From NCBI GenBank assembly GCA_009829735.1, contig CM020619.1, forward strand, positions 5,906,083 through 5,970,082: a stretch of 64,000 nt of DNA, read 5' to 3'. The position numbers were made by a program, and so were the translations under genes. Every line of letters starts with the position of its first letter. Position 1 is the stretch's first letter. Shown here piece after piece: positions 40,750 through 52,570 of this stretch. This DNA comes from Pyropia yezoensis. Its lineage: Eukaryota; Rhodophyta; Bangiophyceae; Bangiales; Bangiaceae. The notes beneath the pieces were generated by a model that was given only the letters and a program-made list of their open reading frames with translations, did not search any database and had not been told where the DNA came from.

Positions 40750-43570
40750 TGCCCCCCGAGAGCGACGTCGTCCCCACGGCAGTGTCCTACAAGTCAGCGG
40801 GTGCAGGGAGCATCATAGAGCCGCCGTCACCTCCTGCACCGTACCCAGAGCCACCACGAGGGGAGTTTGCCGTGGGGTCGACCTCAAGCGCGGGGGGGGG
40901 GCGGCTGATGAGGTCAAAGGGCCCACAACAGGATCAAAAGGGGAGGGGGAAAGTGGGGGTGGGGGGCTGGAGGCCGCAGCAGGCGGCGAAAGAGGAGCCA
41001 GCGCCAGGGGGGAGAAGAGTCGGAGGAAGGGGCAGCGACGTCACACACTGGGGCGACCGCGGAAGCAGGTGCCGGGGGCGTCGCGTCCGGGTGGATGGCA
41101 GGCGGCGACGGCGACACCACCAACACCTGGTGAGCGGCTGCCGGCGTGACCACCACGCCGCCAAGGCAAAGACGGGTGGGCGCCGCAGACAGTAGCCGCA
41201 CCCTTCCCCCGTGGAGAGGGCTGGGGAAGAGGCCCCACCGTAGCAACGTGAAGACGGTAACGACAGGGGGGGTGGCCGGTCGAGGAAAGTCCGCGTCGGG
41301 GTGGCCTCAAAGGCGGGAACGGAGGGGGGGGGGGGGGGGGAGGGGGGCGCTCCCGTGGGCAGCCCCCCGCCCCCAACGGGACGGCGGGAGGGGTGGCGGG
41401 GGGCGGTCACAGTGACGGCTCCCCATCGGGCGGGGCCTCTCCCTCCCACCCTCCCCCCCCCCGCCCCGATGACCCACCGGCCGGTGGGCATGTGAGGGCG
41501 GGCAGGTGGATCTTGAGGGGAGGGCGGGAGCGGGTGGGATAGAGAGCGCGGGCGCAGCCAGCGGCGTGTCGCCCCCCCCACCGCATGGCGGTGCGGCGGC
41601 GCGCGGCAGCAACGGCGGCGGCGGCGAGGGCGGGTCTGCCGCGGCATGGGGGACTCGCGTCCGCGTAGGGAGGCGGAAAGCGTTCAAAAGACAAGCGGGA
41701 GATTAAAAAGGGCCGGGGAGTGGGGGCGGGGTGGGGGGGGGGGGTGGGCACGGCAGTGCGCGCATGTCGGTGGGTGGGCGCACGTGCACGGCAGCGTGCG
41801 CCCGCGCTTTTTTTGGATCGTCCGTCTCGTGGCGGGGATGTAATGTGTCTCGTGAGCGACTGCGCCTTCCTCTTTCCGCCCGTGAATCATTCACGCCCTA
41901 CGTAGCTCTTAAAATATCTAGCTTGTCTGCCCCAATAACCGTCCACTGCCCCTAAACGATCCATGCCACGTGGCCCACATGTACGCCCACACTTATAGTG
42001 CGTCCCGTAAAAAGTAGACGTGCACGTGTCGTGATCCTGTCAAATATCGGGAGCTGGACCAATCAAACCCACACTGCACGACCTGTGCACGTCCACTTTT
42101 TACGGGACGCCCAATAGCCCTCTGGACCGCCATGGAGGCGATATTGCCACTCGGTCGCGGTTCGTGCTCCTTCGGTTGCCCGCATGTGTTTGTCTCCCCC
42201 CACTGTACCACACATACTCCGCGTCTCGGACATCCCCCTCCACCCTGCCATAAGTACCATTGACCCACCGCGGGTTCCCACCACCACCACCACCACATGG
42301 TCGTCGACCGCAACGGTGGTGCCTTCCGGCGTGGCGCAGCGTGGCCACCCGACGCTGCGGTGGTGGATGACGGCCGACCAACAGATCGCCATCCGCGCGC
42401 AGGAGGCGTGCCCGCTCTTCTGCCGGCCCTGCCGCGGCGGCAGCCACACCCCACCAGGCCACGGCGCTCGCCGCCAACGGGACCGCCGGTCAGCGCGGGG
42501 ACCGCCAGGGGGGGGGGATGACGCCACTACCTACAGGGCGGCGCGCGCCAGCGCGGGGTGCCCGCGTCGCCGCCACAACGGCCCGCGCTGTGTGCCCGGC
42601 CGCCACCGCCGCACACGCGTGGCGCGTTCCCCCATTGCCTTGACGGCGCCGCCGCCGCCGCCTCGCTGCTGCGAGCGCATACAGCCGCCCCTGCCGGGCG
42701 GGGCGGCGGCCAGGTGGGCCGACCGCCACACGCCAAAAAAAACGCCCCCCTCGTGACACCCCGCGTCGGCCGACGGGACGGGTGGTGGCGGCGCGCGCCT
42801 TGATGTGCGCCACCCGCCGCGATGGCCCGCCGTTGCCGCCACCGCAGCCGCACCCACCCCCACCCGCACAGCGTCGGCGGGCCACTGTCGCCGGTGGGCG
42901 CATCAAACAGGCCGCAGAACCGGCGGCGGGGCGTCCGTCACGGGAGCTGGCCAGAGGGGGCAGACACGGGGCATGCCCGCCAGCATCTCGGCCCGGAAGG
43001 TGGGGGCGGTGGTGGCTAGGAGCGGCCGTCACCACGGGCGGCAACCGGCAAACGAGGGAGGCGGCCTGGGCGGCGGCGGCGGCGGCGGCGGCAATTCCGC
43101 CCCGCTGACGTTGTCCGCCCGGTCCGTGCCGGGACCCCGCTTTGTTGTGGACATTGTCCCTGTCTCTCTCTTTTTGCCGCGTGCGCCCATACACTCCAGA
43201 GTGGTGCGCCAGCTATCGCACATTCCTTTGTCGCTGCCCGCGCGAGTCAGCTGACGTACTACCTGCAAGGGTAGCTGCCCGCGCCCGGGCAGCGCCTAGG
43301 TACATACCCATGTACCCCAATCGCGCGTCGTAGCGGCAACGTTTTCTTTTTTTGTCGCCAACCGCCGGGGTGCCACGCCGCCTCCCCGTACCGGTGGCCC
43401 AGCACACAAATGCGGCGTCGGTAGGCGGGCTGCTCCAGGTCTCAGCTGCGCCCCCTTGTCCATCCAACCTCATCCTCACCCCTTCCCCCCCCTCCACCCC
43501 CACCCCCAGCCACATCCCCTGTTCCTCTGGCGTCCGCCTCCTCCCATCCCTCCCATCCCCGTTCTCAGTC
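40750..43570. other. Intergenic stretch, no gene recognised
   Basis: G/C-rich ORFs lie on both strands without recognisable domains. Poly-G tracts occur at about 41324-41345 and 41730-41745. The foldback element at 42000 and a short (CCA)n run at about 42278-42296 are the only clear structures. Confidence 0.5.
42000..42110. mobile_element. Short foldback element (MITE-like), 111 bp with 34-bp arms
   Basis: The left arm 42000-42033 begins GCGTCCCGTAAAAAGT, and the right arm 42077-42110 is its reverse complement with about 31 of 34 positions matching. The spacer is 43 bp. No clear target duplication is seen. The whole unit would fold into one hairpin. Confidence 0.75.
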
Positions 43571-44242
43571 TCAGATCTGCTCCGCCACCCACGTGCCGTA
43601 CATCTGCCCCATCTGCGGGAAGGCGTCCAGCCCAAACCGGCGGATGGCCGTCGGCGGCGCCGTCGCCACATCCGCCGACGTCAGCGCCGTCCCCGAGTCG
43701 GTGCCCGCGTCCCACAGGCCGAGGCCGCCGCGGACCGCCGGCAGCCACGACGTGCCATTGCACAGCTGCACGCGGGACATGCCGACAAACCAGTCTGGGG
43801 AGGGGGCGAGCATGGACGCGCCCGACAGGAGGCTCGCGCCCGCCTCTCCATTGGCCGTCACGGTGAGGGACTCGGTGGTGACGGGCGGCACGGCCGCCGG
43901 CGCGCCCGTGTCCCACGACGCCACGTGGCCGGCCGCCTCGTACGCGGCCAGCGACGCCCGCATCGCGGCGGTGCTGCCCGTCTCGGCCACGTCCTTCATG
44001 CCCGGAGTGGCGTAGCCACCCGGCAGCCACATCGTGTAGGCGTCCGTGTGGGCGGCCACGTTGATGGGGGAGAAGTGCGCCGACGGCACGTACGAGGCGG
44101 GGTGGCTGGCGGCCGTCCACACAAAGTTGAAGGACACGCGGTAGGTGGGCGCGCCCGTGCACGCGCCGGTGGCAAGGGCGGGCAGGGCGGCCGCCGCGAC
44201 GGCGGCACCGGCGGCAGCCAGGAAGGTGCTGGTAGTCCTCAT
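43571..44242 (-). CDS. Secreted spondin N-terminal domain protein
   Basis: The product is 223 residues and intronless. Residues 1-25 form a typical signal peptide (MRTTSTFLAAAGAAV, Ala-rich, ending ALATG). The rest matches the Spondin_N pattern: YRVSFNFVWTAASHPASYVP, FSPINVAAHTDAYTMW, GYATPGMKDVAETGSTAAMR, then LAPSPDWFVGMSRVQLCNG, GLWDAGTDSGTALTSAD and PPTAIRRF. The DSGT-type segment corresponds to the acidic metal-binding loop of the fold, and the domain is complete to the stop. In animals this domain occurs in extracellular-matrix proteins; bacteria and some algae have single-domain versions. An extracellular or cell-wall role is inferred. The flanking sequence contains G runs but no TATA box that I can identify. 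Confidence 0.85.
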   Translation of the reverse strand: MRTTSTFLAAAGAAVAAAALPALATGACTGAPTYRVSFNFVWTAASHPASYVPSAHFSPINVAAHTDAYTMWLPGGYATPGMKDVAETGSTAAMRASLAAYEAAGHVASWDTGAPAAVPPVTTESLTVTANGEAGASLLSGASMLAPSPDWFVGMSRVQLCNGTSWLPAVRGGLGLWDAGTDSGTALTSADVATAPPTAIRRFGLDAFPQMGQMYGTWVAEQI

Positions 44243-47200
44243 GGTGGTGCAGGGGGGGAAGGGGGGGGGGTGATGCGGCGCGGAAAGTGGAGTGGTGCGA
44301 GGAGGTGGCAGAGGTGAGGAGGGAAAGAGAGAGGTGGGAGGGGAGGCGGAGCGCGGTCGGCGTCAATTGATGCGCGGAAGGATGGGTGGTGGTAGAGAGT
44401 GGGGCTGCGAAGAGATGAGGCAGGTGTGTTGTGCTGGATGGTCGGGACGGAGCGTTCTCCCCAAGAGCCAGCAAGCGTGGCAATTTATAGCCGCCGGCGC
44501 CTCAGCTCGGGTGGCACGGTGGCTGTGTGGAGAGGGGGCGGTGCATCGGTCCGCGAGGTGGCGCATGGGGAGCGTCGCTGCGGGCGGACAGGGCAATCCC
44601 CGCGGCCGTGGCCCCCCCGCAGCAGTCGTGCAGCACGCAGGCGCGGGGAGAAATTCTCCTCACCCCGTAGCGCGCCCCCCCATTGCGCACCCCGCTCGGG
44701 GCGGGCCGCCCCAAACGGGCGCTCGCTTTGCGCTTCCTCGCCGGCCGCCCGTGCACTGGGGGAGCGCCGCGTCGGCACTGCTGCAACGCTACCGTACCCG
44801 GCGCGGGTGGGCTTCGCGATCCTTGCCAGCAGCTCTTCCCGCGTGTCTGCCCATGCACCTGACCCGCGAACGAGGCGCTACATACGCGATGCGCCTCCGT
44901 GACGAGGTGATCGGCGCCCACGCGTTTCCCGTCGGGAAGCGGAGGGGGCGTCCTGCTCACGAGTCATGATTGGATTCGCCGTCGAAACGCGGGCACAATG
45001 CATGCAACGCCACTGACAAGTGCGCACCACGCAAGATGCATTTACAAAGCGACCGGGAGGATCAAATACGGGTGGCCGCGTCGATCCGGGACCGACAGGA
45101 TCTGCGACGTGGCCGCGATCATCGCAGAACTTCGGCGCGATGGGGCGCTCGCGGTGACCCCCGTCGACTTCCTTCCCACCCCCGCACTGTGCAGCACTGC
45201 TATCGCCTGTCAAAAATTTCTTGCTTTTTAGGGAAATTCTCGAGCAAAAACCAGCATAAAACCTGCATCGACCCCCCCTCAAGGCATCATTGACTCCGTT
45301 TTTACCCCCGCTTCTTGCTTTTCTGCCTATAACAGCTCGGGCGATTGGTAGTCGCCACCTCCCTAGATATGACCGGAAGCGCACGGGGCAGGAGAGCACT
45401 CTCGTGAAGCGCAAAGAAGCGACCGACCATCGCTACGCTTGGGAGCAATGCTTATACAAACGGGTTTAAAAACCGCGCAATATCTCGCACTGGTCAAGCA
45501 AAAACCTGCGCGACGACAGCATTCGAGGGTCTGCACGGAAAAATCTCTCCGCCTTGCCGCGCAATATCTCGCACTGGTCAAGCAAAAACCTGCGCGACGA
45601 CAGCATTCGAGGGTCTGCACGGAAAAATCTCTCCGCCTTGCTCCACATCTACAACGTGAATTCTGACCACTGGAACGCTCCGTCCAGCAAACAGCAGCGC
45701 CACCGCTGTTGTCATTGGTTGACAGAACACCGACAGCGGCCGTCGTGTCGGTCATCCTGGGGGAGAATCTTGGGCCTCAGCCCATCCCCTCGATCAGAAG
45801 AGCAAAATTCTGCTCGAGCCCTTCATTTTCGTGCTCAAGCAGGGCAAGAATTTGCACAACGAAGCAAGAGATCTGGCCAAAATTGGGCTTGTATCTTGAC
45901 AGGAGATAAGCAGTGCTGCGCTGCAGGCACAGCAGTCGCCCGCTTCCCTCCCTCCTACTTTTGGGGGGGCCGACTTGTCCGCCCTCGCCGCCATACTCGT
46001 CGCCGTCGCCGCCGCCTCGGCCGCCTCTGCCGACACCACCGCCGCCGCAGCCGCCGCGGCGGCCGACCCCCCTACCGGCGGTGGCCGCTGCGGCCGACGT
46101 GCCGGCGTGGCCACTCGCGCAGACGGCGAGAACAACCCCCGCCGCCTTCCCCCAACTCGTCCTCGGCCGCGCCGACCACGCGTGGCCGCTCGACGCTTTA
46201 GTATCGTCGCGGACGATGCCACCCGCGGTGGCGTCGCGGGGGCAAGGGCATCAGGGGAGGGCGCGGTGGTGCCCCTCCCGCCCGCGCCCGCTAGAGGCGA
46301 CTGCACCCTCATTTTGTCCGCCCTCTCCATAGGGGGCGAGCCCGTTCTGATGGCGCCCGCGGGCGAGGCAGCTCGGGAGGCGAAGAGTGTGTCGCCTATC
46401 ACTTCATTAGCGGTGGCCGCGTCGCCACGCAGCCGCTGCCACACCCCCCGCCACAGGGAAGTATCAGCGGGGGGAGCGGCTGCGGCGATGGTGGTGGTGA
46501 TCGTGGTGACGGTGGTTGTGGCCTGGTGGTGACGACAGTGGCGGCGGTCGCGGCTCCGTTGACCATGCGCATGTGGTCGTCACGGTTGCTCTTCCTGGCT
46601 GTTCGAGGGCAACTTGTCCGCGCTGCGGGTGGCGGCGATGGGTGCCGCAATCGCGGCGGCCGGCCGCCGCCGAAATCGCCGTCAGGGCAGCCCGTGTCAA
46701 GGCGACGGCGGCGACCACTGAGTTGGTCGCTGCCAGCCACATTGCGTATCGAAGTGACTAGCAAAGCACAGAGGCTAGAAGAGCGCCCTCCAAGAGGCAG
46801 GCAGAGCATTCGCGGTCTTCCACGTCCTTGACAGGCCCGGCGGGTGCACCAAGAGAGACATAGAACAAAGAAAGTCGTTGCCGTGGTCTGGTGGGCGAGC
46901 AAAAAGAAAAGAAGAGTACAGGCGCCGTCAGGTGTGACGGCAGCGACGCTTGCTGCCGACATCACTGTTGATGCCATCACCGCCGTCGCCGCTACCGCCC
47001 ACCGAGCTCTCACTGCCGTCGTTGGCGGTTGTCTGCCCGCTTGAGCCGCCGCCTGCCTCGCCCACTGGCAGCGGCGGTGGGGGCGAAGGCGGCGGCGGTG
47101 ACGGTGATGCCGGCCCGGCACTGCAGACCGCCACCACTGGCGCCGCCGCCGACGCGCCCCTCCAATGCGGACTCCGTCACGACAGCGCGAGTCAAGGCGA

Positions 47201-47941
47201 CGGCGGCGACCATTGAGTCGGTCACCGCGAGCCATGCACCTCTAGCTGACTGCAGCGCGTCGGCGGCCCCTGCGACCTCACGAGCCGGGTTGCCACCCTC
47301 GGAGGCGGCCGCGGCGGCACGGACCCGTTGGGGTGCTCCCCGAAGACCAGCGTGCGGTATGGACGGCCCAAGCTGGATGGCTGATGGCGGGCGGGGGGGG
47401 GGGGGCGCGGAGGGCACATGGGGAGAGGCAGCGGGTGAGGGGAAGGGGGGTGGTTTGAGGGGGGCGGGAAGGCGAGAGCAGACTGGCCGTGTGTCCAGCG
47501 CGAGGCACTGAGCACAGGCACGCCGACCATGGCTACCTGGAACGCCTATTGGTAGAAGCCCCCTTCCTGTTATGGCGTGAAGAACGACCGCGCGGCACTC
47601 CATCAGGATTTCTTCCTTATCGTCCCCCCCCCGCGCCCCGTCCAAGGTCATTGCGCCGCGGGCGCAAGTCCTCCGTGGAAGTCCCTCCAAAGCTGCTCTC
47701 CCCAATGTATCCCCGGCGCTCTCCGCGCATGGACATCGCCACCTCGACCGTTGGGAAAGGGACGTTGCAAACAGGGCGTCTACAGTACCCCACTGCGCCC
47801 AGGTCACACGCAGAGTAATCGATGATGTCTACGTGGCGGCCGTTGCCATGACAATGAGAAATCAACATAGGTAATGGACAAGGTCATGCAATGTTATCTG
47901 GGCGCCATTCTGCTCAAGACCAAGACGGATTTGGGGTTGTA
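44243..47941. other. Intergenic stretch with repeats, no gene recognised
   Basis: ORFs at 45975-46532 (+) and 45794-46444 (-) overlap antiparallel; neither has a recognisable domain. A sequence containing GTCAAGGCGACGGCGGCGAC is repeated at about 46695 and 47189 within roughly 50-bp similar segments. A poly-G tract lies at about 47392-47405. The exact tandem duplication at 45473 is listed separately. Confidence 0.5.
45473..45640. repeat. Exact 84-bp tandem duplication
   Basis: Units 45473-45556 and 45557-45640 appear identical, starting CCGCGCAATATCTCGC and ending CTCCGCCTTG. The length is a multiple of three, so frames pass through, but no gene is recognised. Confidence 0.95.
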
Positions 47942-49280
47942 CAGTCGGTATCCAAAATTAATGGCCCACGCTGGGAGGTCACTTTTTGGCACCAAATTGA
48001 TCATGGGCGTGATCCAAAAAACGGCCTCTGCGGCACCGATCTGCGGCGTTCACTTCACTTGGGCGCAGCGCCTGCCCAGTACCGTGCTATAACGAAGCGT
48101 CCGTAGCTTCGCTGCCCGTGCAAAAAAGACAAAAAACAGCACGATGGCGAAAACCGGCAGGACGCGCCTGTGCCCTCAGGAGATCGGCGCCATCAATATG
48201 ATGATGGGGAACAAGATGTCGAATGGTGCCATCGCCAGGGCCCTGGGCCTCAACAAGAGCACGGTCGCCTACACCGCTGCCATCGCCCGGCGTGCCGGCG
48301 CCGACGTCCGCAAGAACGGCAGGGGTCGCTCGAGGCTGCTGAGCCCCCGCGAGCTGCGTGGGCTCTGTCGGCTGGTCGACGAGAACCCATTTGCTTCTAT
48401 CGCTGAAAGAACGGAGAAGGTCAACAACGAGCGCACCAGCACGACTGGCGGGCCGGCGCTGCGCCAGATCTCTCCCCGCACGGTGCGGAGGGCGGTCAAG
48501 GCGCTTGGGCTGTCCTCCTGCACCCCCGCCAAGAAGCCGTTTGTGTCGGCCGCCAACAAGCGCAAGCGGATCCAGGGGGGCAAGGACCACCTGATCTGGT
48601 CCTACCAGTGGGCCTGGATTCTCTTTTCGGAAGAGAGCTCCTTCCAGGTCCGCCAGCCACAGTCACGACGTGTGTGGCGCCAGCGCGGCCAGCGCTTCCA
48701 GACAAAGAACCTGCGCCCAACGTTCAAGAGCGGCCGGTAAAGTGTGATGGTGTGGGCCGCGTTCTCAGCGCGTGGGCGGGCCCCTCTGGTGCGTGTGGCA
48801 GGGTCTATGAATGGGGCATCCTACGTGGAGCTCCTGGACAATGTCGTTCTGCACTTCCTCTGCGCGGACTACGGGGCGCCCGATGGGGAGCTCTCTCAAG
48901 AGGATCTGGCGCCATGCCACACTGCCAAGGTGGCCAAGACGTGCAAGGAGGCTCTCGGGTTGGGCAAAGCCCTGACCTCAGCCCCATCGAACACGCCTGG
49001 GCGGACCTCGAGCGTTCGCCTGCGTGCCCGCTCCGTGGCGCCCAAGCCAAAGGATGAGCTCTTCGCAGCCCTCCAAGAGGAGTGGACAGCGATACCGGAT
49101 GCCTATTTCAAGAAGCTCACGGAGAGCAAGTGCCGACGTGTGCGAGGGGCGGTGGCGGAAAATGGGGCTGGGACCAAGTAGTTGCGCGTTTATTGCAGTG
49201 GAGACGGACGGTTGCATTTCGTCATTAAAAATCTCAAGATCTGACGGTCGGGGTGGGCCATTAAATTAGGATACCGACTG
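47942..49280 (+). mobile_element. Tc1-like DNA transposon, 1339 bp, decayed
   Basis: The left terminus CAGTCGGTATCCAAAATTAA (47942) and the right terminus, read inward CAGTCGGTATCCTAATTTAA (ending 49280), form about 40-bp inverted repeats that continue into TGGCCCAC. The left flank is TA, as required for Tc1/mariner; the right flank is AA, which may be a mutated TA. The element contains a single transposase gene. Confidence 0.88.
48144..49181 (+). pseudogene. Tc1-like transposase, inactivated
   Basis: The N-terminal half has a helix-turn-helix region (GAIARALGLNKSTV) and a second DNA-binding part with ISPRTVRRAVKALGL. The catalytic domain follows with ILFSEESSF, where the family normally has a Asp at the first catalytic position, so Glu stands there. 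Then a stop (48738-48740), MVWAAFSARG, and LAPCHTA (the Asp-containing box, changed to QEDLAPCH). The final box, SPDLSPIEHAW, is in another frame (about 48982), showing a frameshift near 48960. The enzyme would cut and paste the element through the DDE/D site; with one stop, one frameshift and an altered catalytic residue it is dead. Confidence 0.88.
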
Positions 49281-49495
49281 AACATACACTTACTCTCCGT
49301 GTCGGACACACTTCGGGGCTTGGCACAAACACCGAATTTTCTCATTTGGCTGGGCACAAAAAGTGTGCGAAGGGTCCGCATATTCCTTACAGTGCGTGGA
49401 CACGAGGAAAGAAATACAATCAAGTTCGTACTTCACTCCAGTTCTCTGAGCCGTACGCTTGGGTATCACGCCCGCGAAACAGGGGCATGACGTGC

Positions 49496-49535
49496 GATCA
49501 CGCCCGATCACGCCCAATCACGTCGTAATCACGCC
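49496..49535. repeat. Short tandem repeat, about four 10-bp units
   Basis: CGATCACGCC-type units (GATCACGCCC, AATCACGTCG, TAATCACGCC) are repeated in tandem. Confidence 0.8.
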
Positions 49536-49597
49536 CTTTTGTCCGCGTGTCACGCGCATAGTAGCCCACCTGCCAGCTCGGGCTTACACACGTTATA

Positions 49598-50035
49598 TCA
49601 TACATCTTGCTCCAATTGATACGTACTGATCGCATCTTGTACGTACCACGTGGAGTCAAAGATCTTGCAGAGCAGCACAACTGGTGCCGTCGAGTGCGAC
49701 CCGCCGGTGTTACCTGCCGCCCACGCTCTACCTCTGCCGCCCGTGGCCGCCCGCTCGGCTCCATCAACCGGCGCCAAAGTGCCGCAGCGACGCAACAGCG
49801 CGCTGTAGTTGGCTATTGCCTCCTCATCGGAGAACCCTCGCTCTGTGGCACCGCCGTCGACATCATGGGCGTCAAGCTCGTCATGTGTTGGCTCTCCCAT
49901 CTGACTGCACAAAGCGAGCTCCTCCCACAGCTCGTTCCCCAGCACCCGCCCCGTGGATTGCAGCTCGTCCAAGTCGTTCAAGGGAACCGTATCTGGTGCG
50001 TAAACTCCTAAGGGCGGCTGAGAAGAAGCACTGCA
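49598..50035 (-). pseudogene. 3' part of an unknown ORF interrupted by gypsy copy A2
   Basis: The minus-strand frame entering from the 5' LTR of A2 reads SASSQPPLGVYAPDTVPLND and ends LEQDV at 49598. Removing A2 plus one target copy (9375 bp, a multiple of three) joins it in frame to 59406-59542, giving about 189 codons. The peptide is acidic, with a Gly/Ala/Arg stretch near the end; I recognise no domain. It may be a small host gene or part of an older element, because a family B LTR lies just upstream of its start. Confidence 0.45.
50031..50035. repeat. Target-site duplication of A2, left copy (CTGCA)
   Basis: CTGCA directly before the 5' LTR is repeated directly after the 3' LTR at 59406-59410. 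A 5-bp duplication is standard for Ty3/gypsy integrase. Confidence 0.95.
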
Positions 50036-50504
50036 TGTGGCAGTATTGGCCCCTAGGTAGGGGGGCAACACGTGGCACGCAAGGGGCGGCAGGCCACTAG
50101 CCTGATCCGTTCCTCCCCCTGCATTTGGGTCCATATTCCCTAAGTTTGGAATAGTTAGCTTAGCAGTAAATCCAACTTGGATTTGAGGGTTTTCTGCATT
50201 TATCGTCTTGAATTTTCGTGTGGCCCGGTGAGCAGGTGCTGGGGTGGGAGATTCTGAGTGGCGAGATTCTGAGGGGACCCTGGGGGGATAAGGGGAGGGA
50301 CAGCGGGGCTTGGCCCTGCGTCCCCGTCCCGACCAAGAAGCTGTTGGACCACACACCATCTTCTTGTTTGTCAGTGGGGGGATTGCCCCACAACAGAGAT
50401 AGAGTGGGTGCGACTTGCACTTCTTCCGGTTCCCCCGACACGGGAGGCAGCCCTTGTACACCGCCCCAACTTGGGTGTCGCGTGTGCGAGAGGTTTTTGC
50501 CACA
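50036..50504 (+). repeat. 5' LTR of A2
   Basis: TGTGGCA to TGCCACA, 469 bp. It would supply the promoter for the gag-pol transcript, but I see no convincing TATA box. Confidence 0.96.
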
Positions 50505-50506
50505 TT

Positions 50507-50524
50507 TGGTGGAGCAGCAGGGGA
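50507..50524 (+). other. Primer-binding site of A2
   Basis: TGGTGGAGCAGCAGGGGA starts two bases after the LTR. It is identical to the family B site at 21387-21404. It does not match the initiator-Met pattern (TGGTATCAGAGC) common in plant gypsy elements. Confidence 0.75.
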
Positions 50525-50623
50525 CAGAGGTAAACTTTTCCTCCGGGTGCACCCGGGTGTAGGGGGCCCTCTGTCTCAGAGGAACGGTGGACTTGGATCG
50601 TGTCATACGGATCGTCAGCGAAC

Positions 50624-52570
50624 ATGGCTAGTTCGGACCCCCCGTCGTCCGGGGAGTACACGGGTGACGCACGTTCTTCAGAGCCTTCGAATACTGGTGA
50701 GACACAGGTGGGTTTACCTGGGGTCGCAGAGGGACTCGAGGTCCCTCAAGCCAGCAGGACTGGAAGTGCGGGCGGGCAACAGGCCACCCCGACTCAGTCG
50801 GGAGTTCACTCGAATGACACTTCTGATGTGGGTGGGCCGAAGTCTGGCCACCGCGTGGTAAGCTCAACGGGAACGTCCCAAGGGGTGAGGACTGTCCCCG
50901 CGGGTTCCACTCGGGTTGGAGCCAACTTTGGCTTGGAGCCGTCGCCAACTAGGCTTTCGGAGGACGGCGGACCTCCGTTGGTCGGCGATGGGCTTGCGCC
51001 CATGCCCCCGGTTGAGACCCCTGAGGAACGTGGTTACCCCTCAGGTGGACTTTCGGAGGCGGACCGAGACTCAACTGGAGTCGACAATCCACTCCTCGCG
51101 GAAACTGTCCGTCGGGAGGTGACCAATGTGTTGCGGCAGACTTTGCCGGACCTGGTGGTCACGATGACGAATACTATTCTGAATCGGATTGTGGCAAGTT
51201 TGCCAGATGGCCTTAATGTCCAGACCGGATTGGGGCTTTCGAGCCCGCAGGCGCAGGGGGAATCCCTCCTGACGCCTATTCCGGGTCGCCCCGAACAGGG
51301 GGCGACCCCTGTGACTCCCAAAGAGGGAGCCACACCATTCTCGGTGGGGCGTACGCCCGCCACGGGGGAGTTTCCCTCGGAAACGCCGGCGGCTACACCA
51401 AGCTCGCCGCGCCAGACTACAGGCACTGAGGGTCAACTTACCCCAGTGCCACAGCGGCTGTTCCCTCAACGTGAGGTGCCGCCCAAGATCCAGGTAGCCA
51501 ACCCGGTCTACCAGAGGATCTTTGACTGTGAGACCTACGCCCTCCACAACAAGTCGGTGGCGTATGGTCCTGTCCAGGCCCGAGCCATGGGCCGTGCCAA
51601 GAAGAATGCACTTCACTCTTTTGGGCACAAAGCGGAGTGGGATGGAACTCCCCCCCTCCGTGTCTTTGAGTTTCTACGTCGTTTCACAAAAGCCTGTGAC
51701 GGCAATGCCATAAATGAAGGCATGGCTTTATATATGCTACAGGAGTTTACGAAGGGCGACCTGCGGACAGAACTTATGTCCGTCATGCCCAGCTCCTCAA
51801 GTGGAGGCGCTGGTGAGGTGACGTCCTATTTGGAGCTCGTCAACTGGTTGTTGAGAGCCATGGTTGATGAAGCGGCGTTGGCTTCTCAAGTCGAGGAGTT
51901 TACGCAAGCCCATCAGGAAGAGGCCGAGGACGAGTTGTCCTTTGCGGAGCGAGTTCGTAAGCTCAACAATCTTTGTGGGTTTCTTCATCCACAAGCTGTG
52001 GTGAAGAGTCGGTTTGTGGAGGGACTCCATTGGTCAGTCCGGATGGAGACCCGGGAGCCCAACACTGCCCGGGCGACCCTGGCCGAGTTGGCTAGGTTCG
52101 CCTACCGCAGAGGTGAGGCCTACCGCAAGTGGCGGGAGGAACAACGCCAGGAGCGTCAGGCCTAGTTGGCCAAGGAACGCGAGGAGGCGCGCCAGGCCAG
52201 AGAGTTGAGAGAGGCACGCCGAATCCGCAAGGAAAGGGTGGTAGCTGCCGTGGGAACTTCCCAGGGTACCTCTTCGTCTTCCCCAGTCGGGAAGACCCCT
52301 CCGGAAACTGACAATCGGTGTTGGAACTGCAACTCCGATGGACACTGGGCATATGAGTGCCCCAAGTTGAGTAAACGCATCCAACAACTTGTTAGGAATG
52401 CGAGTAAGAAGTCGGCTACGAACGAAGTACGTTCACGCCGCGAGGGTGGGTCTCGACCGGTGGTGGCGGTCGCCACACCCTCGGCGGAGGAGGCGGACAC
52501 GTCGTCCTCGGACTCGTCGTCTTCCCCTTCGCCCTCAGATTCGGACGCCAAGTCGGCGGGAAGCGAATGA
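50624..52570 (+). pseudogene. gag: gag of family A, copy A2 (single nonsense codon)
   Basis: The same protein as in A1: a low-complexity N-terminus, gag helical domain, CCHC knuckle CWNCNSDGHWAYEC (about 52323) and Ser/Asp-rich tail. The frame from the ATG at 50624 is continuous through the region that is frameshifted in A1, so it defines the ancestral frame (648 codons). The only break is TAG at 52163-52165, where A1 has a Glu codon. The stop overlaps the pol ATG (ATGA, 52567-52570), exactly as in A1. Confidence 0.92.

Noticed and set aside
42063-43254. Overlapping plus- and minus-strand ORFs as a third member of the paired C2H2 family
   Set aside because: I looked for CxxC...HxxxH pairs in the frames and found no consistent pair; the Val or Thr runs come from a short CCA/TGG microsatellite.
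45794-46532. Overlapping ORFs on both strands as possible genes
   Set aside because: Both are Ala/Pro/Arg-rich with no motif, and each can be explained as the shadow of the other in GC-rich DNA.
49496-49535. CRISPR-like array
   Set aside because: The repeats are only 10 bp, directly adjacent and without spacers; this is a simple tandem repeat in eukaryotic DNA.
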